Source of the DNA: Ferruginibacter sp.
Lineage (GTDB): Bacteria > Bacteroidota > Bacteroidia > Chitinophagales > Chitinophagaceae
DNA: 64,000 nucleotides
Assembly: GCA_016786725.1 (NCBI GenBank)
Contig: JAEUVU010000007.1
Location: forward strand, 1-64,000
Direction: 5' to 3'
Shown here one piece after another: positions 44,634 through 55,087 of this stretch. Numbering within the stretch: position 1 is the first letter of the stretch; each line of letters begins with the position of its first letter. The position numbers and the translations under genes were made by a program. The notes under the pieces were generated by a model, which was given only the letters and a program-made list of their open reading frames with translations, had not been told where the DNA came from and ran no database searches.

Positions 44634-45137
44634 ATGAAAAGATTATTGCTGCTGGCTATAGCCCTCGTTTCTGCCCAATTTGTAACCAATGTTTTTGCCC
44701 AAACAAAGATTGGGTATATTAATGTTGATGAGATTTTTGCACTAATGCCTGAAACGAGGAAAGCAGATTCATCGCTGGCGCTTTATCAAAGAGACCTGGC
44801 AGATGAATACAACAAACAGGAAACAGAATTAAATACAGCTATTGAAAAATTTATAAAAGATTCTGTAACCATGTCTCCTGCTGTTAAAGAAGCCAAGCGC
44901 AGCGATCTGCAAAGCAGGGTTAGCGGAATGTCGAATAAGAAGCAGGATTATAATGCTGCCTTTGAAAAGGAAAAAGAAAGACAAACACAACCCATAAGGG
45001 ATAAACTGCTTGCAACCATTAAAGCTGTAGCCAGGGAAAATGGATATGGCCACATTTTATATAGAGACCAGGCAATTGTATTTCCTGAATCAGACGATAT
45101 AACCCCACTGGTAAAAAGGAAACTCGGCATTAAGTAG
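44634..45137 (+). CDS. OmpH/Skp family periplasmic chaperone-like protein
   Basis: 167 residues with a signal peptide (MKRLLLLAIALVSAQFVTNVFAQ). IGYINVDEIFALMPETRKAD and a long helical region fit the OmpH/Skp family, a trimeric 'jellyfish' chaperone for outer membrane proteins. It ends the signalling cassette, 63 bp after the second kinase. Other OmpH copies normally sit by bamA; this one is separate. Tail-to-tail with paaE, 8 bp between stops. Confidence 0.85.
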   Translation: MKRLLLLAIALVSAQFVTNVFAQTKIGYINVDEIFALMPETRKADSSLALYQRDLADEYNKQETELNTAIEKFIKDSVTMSPAVKEAKRSDLQSRVSGMSNKKQDYNAAFEKEKERQTQPIRDKLLATIKAVARENGYGHILYRDQAIVFPESDDITPLVKRKLGIK

Positions 45138-45145
45138 TAAAAGCA

Positions 45146-46225
45146 TTACTTAATATCAAAATCCACAACAACTTTTTCTGTTTTAGGATGGCTCTGGCAG
45201 GTAAGGATATAACCCTGTTCCACTTCTTCATGTTCGAGCCCCCAGTTTACATCCATATCAACTTCGCCTTCAAGCAGTTTGGCTTTGCAGGTGCAGCATA
45301 CGCCTCCTTTGCAGGCAAAAGGAAGATCGGCGCCTTGTTTTAAAGCAGCATCTAAAATATTTTCGCTATCAAAACCAAGGTCAAAATCAAAGCTTCGGCC
45401 ATCCAGCTTTACAGTTATTTTGCTTTTCGGTCCGCCCCTCTTTTCTGCAAACTGCACACTGTCAACTGCCAACTTTTTCTGTTCTGGTGTAGTAAACAAT
45501 TCAAAATGAATTTTCTTATTATCAATACCGCCGGCTTCTAAAAATTCTTTAACACAAAATATCATTTCCTCGGGCCCGCAAATAAAAAACTCGTCTGTGT
45601 TTTTATAATCTATCAGTTTGTTAAGTTCTGTTAATTTACCGGCATCAATTCTTCCGAAACTCACCGGCGCATCCGTTTTTTCCCTGCTTAAAATATTAAT
45701 AAGATTAAACCGGTTCAGATATTTATTTTTCAAAGCTTCCAGTTCTTCAAAAAAGATGATGGAATGGCGGCCCCGGTTGCCAAACACAAGCGTAAACGAG
45801 CTTTGGGGCTCGGTTTGCAGCGTTGTTTTGATTATGGAGATCACAGGCGTAATGCCGCTTCCTGCAACAAAGCCCACATAGTTTTTTGCATTTTGAGCAT
45901 TGAGTTTTGTGTTGAATTTTCCTGTGGGAGGCAGTACATCCAGTTCGTCGCCGGCTTTTAAAACGCTGTTTGCAAATTCAGAAAATTTTCCACCCTCAAC
46001 TTTCTTTACTGCAACCCTTAGCTCATTTTCATAAGGAGCGGTACAAATCGAATAAGACCTGCGTATCTCTTCGCCCTCAATTTCCTTTTTGATGGTGATA
46101 TTCTGCCCTTGCTCAAACAAAAAATCTGTTTGTAAATTTTCGGGCACAACAAAAGCAATGGAAACACAATCCGGCGTTTCGTATTTTACTTCTTTTACTG
46201 TTAGTTTATGAAAATGAACGGCCAT
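45146..46225 (-). CDS. paaE: 1,2-phenylacetyl-CoA epoxidase reductase subunit PaaE
   Basis: 359 residues. The N-terminal FAD domain has RRSYSICTAPYE; the NAD(P) domain has GFVAGSGITPVISI and FFICGPEEMI; the C-terminal plant-type [2Fe-2S] ferredoxin has CKGGVCCTCKAKL and ILTCQS. It passes electrons from NADPH to the PaaAC di-iron centre. Unlike the common paaABCDE order it sits 7 kb away from paaABCD, with the signalling cassette in between. 6 bp downstream of tetR, so these form one operon. Confidence 0.94.
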   Translation of the reverse strand: MAVHFHKLTVKEVKYETPDCVSIAFVVPENLQTDFLFEQGQNITIKKEIEGEEIRRSYSICTAPYENELRVAVKKVEGGKFSEFANSVLKAGDELDVLPPTGKFNTKLNAQNAKNYVGFVAGSGITPVISIIKTTLQTEPQSSFTLVFGNRGRHSIIFFEELEALKNKYLNRFNLINILSREKTDAPVSFGRIDAGKLTELNKLIDYKNTDEFFICGPEEMIFCVKEFLEAGGIDNKKIHFELFTTPEQKKLAVDSVQFAEKRGGPKSKITVKLDGRSFDFDLGFDSENILDAALKQGADLPFACKGGVCCTCKAKLLEGEVDMDVNWGLEHEEVEQGYILTCQSHPKTEKVVVDFDIK

Positions 46226-46231
46226 AAAAAA

Positions 46232-46828
46232 TTATTTAGTGATTCCTTTTAATAAATGATTTACCATATCGTCTTCCAGCTCCCGGCTGCTGATGTTTTT
46301 TTTATGCTGCTGCCAGAATTCGAGTCCCCTTACAGCTGATAAAATGGTTAGTACAGCAACATAGGGATTGGTTTGCTTAAATTCTTTTGCTGCAATACCG
46401 CCCTCCAGTAAACCGATAAGCCGCTTTTCATAACCTCTCCTTTGTATCAGAAAATTACTGAGGTAAGGTTCTTTTAAATGTTTCCATTCGTGGTTGGCTA
46501 CATATACTTCATCAAAATGATCAAGCATCATGCGTATATGAAAACGGATGATATGCTCCACCCTTGCAGCAAAACTTTCCTCCATATTCTCTGTTGTATC
46601 AAGATATGAAGTGAATGCATTTGCTACTTTAAAACAAATTTCCTGCAGCAATTCACTTTTACCGCCGATGTGGTTATAGAGGCTCGGAGCTTCCACACCC
46701 ACCGCTTCGGCCAACTCCCTCATGGATGCAGACGAAAAGCCTTTTTCTCTAAACAAAACGGCAGCTTTTTGATTGATTACATCTTTTTTGCTGGCGTTTT
46801 TACCCGGCTTTATTTTTGCCATTTGCAT
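46232..46828 (-). CDS. TetR/AcrR-family transcriptional regulator of the paa genes
   Basis: 198 residues. The helix-turn-helix is AVLFREKGFSSASMRELAEAVGVEAPSLYNHIGGKSELL (long stretch, key residues SMRELAEAVGVEAPSLYNH), the family's DNA-binding part at 25-65. The C-terminal part is a helical ligand-binding domain. Start ATG at 46828, or 46822 with two fewer residues. It precedes paaE in an operon and a 22-bp palindrome in its own promoter recurs at the paaA promoter, so it is probably the PaaR-like repressor. Confidence 0.88.
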   Translation of the reverse strand: MQMAKIKPGKNASKKDVINQKAAVLFREKGFSSASMRELAEAVGVEAPSLYNHIGGKSELLQEICFKVANAFTSYLDTTENMEESFAARVEHIIRFHIRMMLDHFDEVYVANHEWKHLKEPYLSNFLIQRRGYEKRLIGLLEGGIAAKEFKQTNPYVAVLTILSAVRGLEFWQQHKKNISSRELEDDMVNHLLKGITK

Positions 46829-46836
46829 TTTTTTGT

Positions 46837-46858
46837 AAAACTAATGCTTATTAGTTTT
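46837..46858. promoter_or_regulatory. Candidate TetR operator in the tetR-paaE promoter
   Basis: AAAACTAAT-GCTT-ATTAGTTTT: 9-bp arms, 4-bp spacer, perfect. The core CTAAY-N4-RTTAG matches the site before paaA. Located 8 bp upstream of the tetR start, suggesting autoregulation. Confidence 0.65.
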
Positions 46859-47018
46859 TTGTAGCCCTGTTTTTGCATTTTGATCTTTTTTCTTGGGATA
46901 AAAGCTAAAAACAGGTTGTGTTAAAAAGCATCGACGAAATGAGAGGAGTTCTTAAAACTTAAGAATTTGCGAAAACCGGTAAAAAAATTATGTAAATATT
47001 AAAAAAATAGTAATTTTA
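46859..47018. other. AT-rich region upstream of the candidate ncRNA
   Basis: No ORF. It contains a perfect short hairpin TTCTTAA-AAC-TTAAGAA (46949-46965) and a possible -7-like TAATTTTA (47011-47018) just ahead of the structured region. Confidence 0.35.
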
Positions 47019-47019
47019 C

Positions 47020-47201
47020 AACCTGCTTAGTTATCTGAATTCTCCAATATTATAAAAAATCCTGTTTGAAATATCGTTAAGGGATATCTCCAACATTTAC
47101 ATATTACATAGATAAGTAGTTGATAGTATAGCTATAAATTTTTTCTTGTGGTTTCAGAGGTAAGCAAGGCCGGAGATTTTTATCTCTGGCCGTCTTTTTT
47201 T
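47020..47201 (+). ncRNA. Candidate structured noncoding RNA with intrinsic terminator, possibly 6S-like
   Basis: CCTGCTTAG-TTATCTGAA (47022-47039) pairs with TTCAGAGG-TAAGCAAGG (47153-47169), a closing stem of about 17 pairs with small bulges. Inside, GAAATATC/GATATCTC (47068-47088) forms a hairpin, and A/T runs at 47054-47061 and 47138-47144 can pair, leaving large internal loops. The 3' end continues into a terminator: GGCCGGAGAT (47168-47177), TTTT loop, ATCTCTGGCC (47182-47191) and a T-run (47193-47201). The size (~180 nt), the long interrupted stem and central bubble resemble 6S RNA, but no family was confirmed. The opposite strand gives no such T-run. Confidence 0.5.
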
Positions 47202-47260
47202 ATGAAACAACCCATTGAAAAAAGGCTGATATACTGATGAAGTAATTTTTTTAACCTGTA

Positions 47261-47920
47261 CTATTCAATTGCCAGGTTTAAAAAATCAATCAACGCTTTC
47301 ATAGCCCTGAATGTTTTGGTCACTTCCTTCACTAAGTTTTTATTTTGTATTTCGGCATCTGTAAAGTTGCGTGTAACAATAAAGGATTTCTTTTTAATAA
47401 ACTCAATGGCCGGGTTGTTTTCATCATAACCTTTAGGCGGCCTTGTTAAATTTTCACCCTGTATGCCTGCCGGAAAAGTTTTCTTAAAAGAATTACTACC
47501 CACTATGTTTTTCCATGTTTTAAAATCATAATCAATTTCCTGGCGTATGGCTGTAAGTATTGCCGGTTCAGGCATCCAGATACCGCCTGCGGCAAAACTT
47601 TTGCCCGGTTCGATATGTAAATAATATCCGGCGCCCAGTCCTTTTTTGCCGTCTTTATTAAAATAGGCGGCCATATTATTTTTGTAAGGGTCTTTATTCT
47701 TGCTGAAACGGACATCCCTGTTTATCCTGAATGTGCAATTCTTTGCTTCCAGGTTTCCAATGGGCTTATCAAATGTTGCAATGGCTTTTATCAATTGTTC
47801 AACCATTAATAAAAAATCGGCTTTTGCATTTTCATAATGGTTACGGTTTTTTTCAAACCAGGGCCTGTTATTATTCTTTTGCAGATCTTTTAAAAATTTA
47901 ATAGTGGCAGCTTGTATCAT
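47261..47920 (-). CDS. DUF2461 domain-containing protein
   Basis: 219 residues. FLKDLQKNNNRPWFEKNRNHYENAK, FRINRDVRFSKNKDPYKNN and GAGYYLHIEPGKSFAAGGIWMPEP are the family blocks. The domain is widespread in bacteria and fungi without a firm biochemical role. Start ATG at 47920. Its 3' end faces the candidate ncRNA. Confidence 0.93.
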   Translation of the reverse strand: MIQAATIKFLKDLQKNNNRPWFEKNRNHYENAKADFLLMVEQLIKAIATFDKPIGNLEAKNCTFRINRDVRFSKNKDPYKNNMAAYFNKDGKKGLGAGYYLHIEPGKSFAAGGIWMPEPAILTAIRQEIDYDFKTWKNIVGSNSFKKTFPAGIQGENLTRPPKGYDENNPAIEFIKKKSFIVTRNFTDAEIQNKNLVKEVTKTFRAMKALIDFLNLAIE

Positions 47921-47956
47921 AATATCATAATATTGCGGGCAGCGAATTTACTAAAA

Positions 47957-47991
47957 TAAAAAAGGAATCAGCGGCAAGCCAATTCCTTTTT
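47957..47991 (-). terminator. Intrinsic terminator for the NUMOD4/HNH gene
   Basis: AAAAAGGAAT (47959-47968) pairs with ATTCCTTTTT (47982-47991), loop 13 nt. Read on the minus strand it is followed by a T-rich run (TTTATTTTAG) after the stem, 18 bp downstream of the stop at 48009. Confidence 0.65.
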
Positions 47992-48008
47992 CTAAAAATG
48001 AGATCTCA

Positions 48009-48572
48009 TTACTTGATACGTCCCCAGTTTTCACCGCTTTTAATGCGGTATAAAGTCATTTCACTTACTTTATACTTAGCAGCCAGTTGTTTGTATGTTA
48101 ATTTTCTTTTGGGGTTATTGATAATGTCCTTTATAGTTTTAACCTGTGTGGCATTGAGTTTCAGTCCAACAGTTCTGTTAGCCTGCCTTTTTTTATAAGC
48201 AATTTTCTCCGGGCTGTTTTGCTGGTGAGCACTTACTGTTTCCAGTGTGGCCCATTTCAGGTTTTTATAATGATTGTCCTTCTTTTTATGATTAACATGA
48301 ATTACATACTTATACTTTGGAGATGGTTTTTTGGAAAAATGTTTTGCCACTTCACGATGAATGTAAATGGTGCCGTTGCTGTTCTCTACATGCAGGTTCA
48401 ATGTTCTGTAACCAGAAGTGAGGGAGCCGTTAAGCAATTTTCCGTCTTTAACTACATCTTCATTGTAACTGGCAGCCCTGCCATGTGATGATACTGCATA
48501 TTTTTTCCGAAGTTGCTTATGGCCGTTAAATTGTATTTGTTTCCAGACTTCGCCGGGATTTTTTTTGATCAT
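48009..48572 (-). CDS. NUMOD4/HNH endonuclease-like protein with C-terminal HTH
   Basis: 187 residues. The N terminus (EVWKQIQFNGHKQLRKKYAVSSHGRAAS) resembles the NUMOD4 module. An HNH core follows: VIHVNHKKKDNHYKNLKWAT, where the usual first Asp-His is Ile-His. Residues 125-180 carry LTYKQLAAKYKVSEMTLYRIKSG, a helix-turn-helix that could bind DNA. Such proteins come from homing-endonuclease and phage sources. No intron, integrase or phage genes are next to it, so it appears as a solitary gene. Confidence 0.75.
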   Translation of the reverse strand: MIKKNPGEVWKQIQFNGHKQLRKKYAVSSHGRAASYNEDVVKDGKLLNGSLTSGYRTLNLHVENSNGTIYIHREVAKHFSKKPSPKYKYVIHVNHKKKDNHYKNLKWATLETVSAHQQNSPEKIAYKKRQANRTVGLKLNATQVKTIKDIINNPKRKLTYKQLAAKYKVSEMTLYRIKSGENWGRIK

Positions 48573-48661
48573 AATAAACTGTTTTAATCAGTTAATACAG
48601 TTATGAAAAAACTTTCCTGAGGTTAGGTTTAAAGGAGGCGCTAACAAATATAATATTTTTT

Positions 48662-51935
<3,274 letters not shown>

Positions 51936-51952
51936 GGTGTAAAGATATAGAT

Positions 51953-52009
51953 GATTACACGGATTATGATAACACGAATTGGGCGAATTACACTAATTAC
52001 ACGAATTGA
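51953..52009. repeat. ATTACACGAATT-family repeats before the amidohydrolase gene
   Basis: ATTACACGGATTA, AACACGAATT, GAATTACACTAATT and ACACGAATTG follow one another. The same words build the hairpin at 4182-4220. Probably a dispersed intergenic repeat. Confidence 0.5.
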
Positions 52010-52054
52010 CAGATCTTTCTTTTGGCTTATTTTTGAAAACTAAATATAACTGCC

Positions 52055-53704
52055 ATGTTGCTCAAAAAACTGCCCAGCATTTTTATTTTTTACTTTTTAC
52101 TTTTTACTTTTTGCTCTTGTAAGTTTCGCCAAAAGGCCGACCTCATTGTTCATCATGCAAAAATTTATACTGTTGATGAAAAATTTACTGTGGCAGAAGC
52201 AATGGTGATACGTGACGGAAAAATAATTGACATTGGAAAGAATGATGATATACTGAAGCAGTATGAATCTGATTCGGTGACAGATGCAAAAGGCAAAGCA
52301 ATTTTCCCCGGCTTTAATGATGCACATGCACATTTTGCGGGTTATGGAGCAAGTTTACAAAAAGTAAACCTGGTTGATACAAAAAGCTGGGAAGAAGTGC
52401 TGGCAAGATGCAGCGAATTTGCAAAAGGGTTGCAACCGGGAGCCTGGTTAACCGGACGGGGCTGGGACCAGAATGACTGGGCTGTTAAGCAATTTCCGGA
52501 TAACACAAAACTGAATGAACTCTTTCCCAACAGGCCGGTGTTGATAACAAGGATTGACGGTCATGCTGCTATGGCAAATCAAAAAGCATTGGAACTTGCC
52601 GGCGTAAAACCCGGCGATAAACTAACCGGAGGAGATATTGTTGTAAGCAATGGAAAACTTACGGGCCTTTTGGTAGATAATGCAGTTGACCTGGTTTCGG
52701 CAAAAGTGCCTGCGGCAGATGAAGCACAATCAAAAGCTGCTTTATTGCTTGCACAGGCAAACTGTTTTGCAGTGGGCCTTACATCGGTTCATGATTGCGG
52801 GCTTGATTTTAGAACAGTAGAACTGGTGGAAGCCATGCAAAAGGCAGGCGAGCTTAAGATGCGTATGAATATCATGCTGAGTGATGCCGCAGCAAATTAT
52901 GACTACGCTTTTAAAAGAGGAAAGATTAAAACAGACTACCTGAATGTAAGCTCGTTTAAAGTTTATGCAGATGGGGCATTGGGCTCACGTGGCGCCAGTT
53001 TGCTGCAGCCTTATAGCGATAAGACTGACTGGAGCGGTTTTTTACTAAGTGCGCCGGAACATTTTGATTCAGTTGCCAGCATTATTCATGCAAAAGGATG
53101 GCAGATGTGTACACATGCTATTGGTGATAGTGGCAACCGCACCATTTTAAAGATCTACGCTAAATATTTAAAAGGCAGTAACGACCTGCGCTGGCGTATT
53201 GAACATGCACAGGTGGTTAATGAAAATGATTTTAAATTATTTGGGGAGAGCAGTATCATCCCATCGGTGCAGCCAACGCACGGAACATCTGATATGTACT
53301 GGGCCGGCGACAGGCTGGGGCCGGTAAGGGTAAAAGGTGCTTATGCTTACAAACAGCTATTAAACCAAAACGGCTGGATGCCGCTGGGTACCGATTTTCC
53401 GGTAGAAGATATCAGCCCGTTTAAAACATTTTTTGCTGCCGTTGTAAGGCAGGATGCGAAAGGGTTTCCTGCAGGTGGCTACCAGATGGAGAATGCTTTA
53501 ACCCGTGAAGAAACTTTGAGAGGCATGACCATCTGGGCAGCAAAAGCAGGTTTTGAAGAAAAGCAAAAAGGAAGCCTGGAGAAAGGGAAATTTGCCGACT
53601 TTATTATTTTGGATACCGATCTGATGAGTTGTGAAACTGCGGACATTCTGAAGACAAAAGTGATTGCAACTTATAGCGGGGGTAAAAAAGTTTATGGAAA
53701 GTAA
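52055..53704 (+). CDS. Amidohydrolase-family lipoprotein (YtcJ-like)
   Basis: 549 residues. The lipobox LFTFCSC places the acylated Cys near residue 22; the leader is a run of F/L/Y codons from a TTTTTAC repeat. Metal-dependent hydrolase fold: GFNDAHAHFAGYG (HxH), HAIGDSGNR and GTDFPVEDISPF carry metal ligands. Related proteins hydrolyse amides, esters or lactams; the substrate is unknown. Envelope location is inferred from the lipobox. Confidence 0.88.
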   Translation: MLLKKLPSIFIFYFLLFTFCSCKFRQKADLIVHHAKIYTVDEKFTVAEAMVIRDGKIIDIGKNDDILKQYESDSVTDAKGKAIFPGFNDAHAHFAGYGASLQKVNLVDTKSWEEVLARCSEFAKGLQPGAWLTGRGWDQNDWAVKQFPDNTKLNELFPNRPVLITRIDGHAAMANQKALELAGVKPGDKLTGGDIVVSNGKLTGLLVDNAVDLVSAKVPAADEAQSKAALLLAQANCFAVGLTSVHDCGLDFRTVELVEAMQKAGELKMRMNIMLSDAAANYDYAFKRGKIKTDYLNVSSFKVYADGALGSRGASLLQPYSDKTDWSGFLLSAPEHFDSVASIIHAKGWQMCTHAIGDSGNRTILKIYAKYLKGSNDLRWRIEHAQVVNENDFKLFGESSIIPSVQPTHGTSDMYWAGDRLGPVRVKGAYAYKQLLNQNGWMPLGTDFPVEDISPFKTFFAAVVRQDAKGFPAGGYQMENALTREETLRGMTIWAAKAGFEEKQKGSLEKGKFADFIILDTDLMSCETADILKTKVIATYSGGKKVYGK

Positions 53705-53898
53705 GGATTAAACAGAAGAGCTATTTAAAATAATTATTTACAGGACTGTGTATGACTTAAGTAAGGCGTAGGTATGCTTTAGACAGGGCGTACACAGTAC
53801 GTAACCAGGGCGTAGGTACGGAGTAAAGCAGGCTTTACCATGAAGTTGGTACGGAGTAAAGGGGTTGTTACCATGCCGTTTGCCTGAATTAACCGTAC
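53705..53898. repeat. Convergent gap with tandem GGTACGGAGTAAAG repeats
   Basis: Two 28-bp near copies, GGTACGGAGTAAAG...TTACCATG, at 53815-53842 and 53848-53875, are preceded by AGGCGTAGGTA (53765-53775), AGGGCGTAC (53786) and AGGGCGTAGGTACG (53807-53820). AGTAAAGC/GCTTTAC can form a hairpin. The function is unknown; it may serve as a terminator between the amidohydrolase (+) and response regulator (-). Confidence 0.5.
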
Positions 53899-54546
53899 TT
53901 ACACATGCACGATGCCATGCTTTATGGCATACATCACCAGGCCTACCCTGGTCTTCAGTTTCAGTTTATCAAAAAGTGCATCCCGGTAGCCGTCGATGGT
54001 GCGTGGGCTTACATACATTTTATCGGCAATTTCTTTGTAGGTCATTTCGGTGCAGGTGTATTTTAAAAAAGTGGTTTCCCTTTCATTGAGGGGTACCAGG
54101 CTTTTAAGGTCATCGGTTTCATCATCCATTTTATTGATAGCGTGCATGAGTTTGCCGCTCACCAGGTCGCTGTAATAAAAACCTTTGTTCATGATGTGTT
54201 CAATGGCGGTTTTCAGTTCGGATGGTTCACTGTCTTTTAAGATATAGCCTTTGGCCCCGCATTTCAACATGCGGATGATGGAGGTTTCGTTATCGTACAT
54301 ACTCAGCGCCAGTACTTTTACATCGGGGTGGTTTTGTTTAAGCCAAAGGGTGGTTTCAAATCCGTCCATTTCGGGCATGTTGATGTCCATTAGAACGATG
54401 TGGGGTAGGTTGGAGGGATCTAATTTGGTAATAAATTCTTTACCATCATCAGCCTCAAACAATACGGTATTTCCCTGGCTTTCTACCATAGAAGCTAATC
54501 CCATACGCAGGAGGGAATGATCATCTACCAAAACAATGGATGGCAT
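53899..54546 (-). CDS. NarL/FixJ-type response regulator
   Basis: 215 residues. Receiver: VDDH, phospho-acceptor in VLMDINMPEMDG, Lys in GYILKDSEPSELK. The LuxR-type DNA-binding region has LNERETTFLKYTCTEMTYKEIADKM and SPRTIDGYRDALFDKL. It likely pairs with one of the HisKA_3 kinases in this region (56597+ or 59606-), both of which use this receiver type. No gene overlap identifies the partner. Confidence 0.92.
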   Translation of the reverse strand: MPSIVLVDDHSLLRMGLASMVESQGNTVLFEADDGKEFITKLDPSNLPHIVLMDINMPEMDGFETTLWLKQNHPDVKVLALSMYDNETSIIRMLKCGAKGYILKDSEPSELKTAIEHIMNKGFYYSDLVSGKLMHAINKMDDETDDLKSLVPLNERETTFLKYTCTEMTYKEIADKMYVSPRTIDGYRDALFDKLKLKTRVGLVMYAIKHGIVHV

Positions 54547-54720
54547 GAATGCTGTTTAGTAATTTCGGTATGAAAATAGTGTTTTTTAATAATAAAAGGG
54601 TGAAAACACGGTAGGAGGTAATTTATTTAAGTGTCATATTTATGCAATAAATTAATACTTCTTGTAAATCTGGAAAATGAATATTAATATAGCAGAATTA
54701 TTAAACCCTAAAATAAAAAT

Positions 54721-55077
54721 ATGCCAGAAACTTTATCAGTTCAGTCAGGTTACATTCTTGAAAGCCCTGCAACCAGTTCGGAAAATGCACCCATAAAATT
54801 TGAAAAGTTCCCGGATGGTTCATTAAAACTGACTTGTGAAATCATTATTCCTAAAAATTCACAGGGGTTAAAATTCAATCCCACTGTTAAACCAAATGAT
54901 CCTGATGCATGGGAATTTGGGGAAATAGAACTTCCCCTGAAGGAAAACATATCAACAGGGGGCAATCATAAGGTTTTCTTAACTGGTATTGGTGGTGAAC
55001 TTAGTTTGAACATCAGGGCAAAACTTGCAGGAAAGAAAGTGTGGAGTTTGCCCAATAAAGTGTGGAGCATGCAATAA
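54721..55077 (+). CDS. Small cytoplasmic protein of unknown function, convergent with C11 peptidase
   Basis: 118 residues without signal peptide. Beta-rich; KLTCEIIIPKNSQGLKFNP and DAWEFGEIELPLKE in the middle, and Lys/Trp-rich C terminus (KVWSLPNKVWSMQ). No family recognised. The stop is 10 bp from the stop of the clostripain-like gene. Confidence 0.55.
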   Translation: MPETLSVQSGYILESPATSSENAPIKFEKFPDGSLKLTCEIIIPKNSQGLKFNPTVKPNDPDAWEFGEIELPLKENISTGGNHKVFLTGIGGELSLNIRAKLAGKKVWSLPNKVWSMQ

Positions 55078-55087
55078 ATTATTATTT

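Noticed and set aside
53865..54089. 74-residue plus-strand frame at the end of the NarL regulator gene
   Set aside because: Antisense to the HTH-coding part of the regulator and lacking its own signals.
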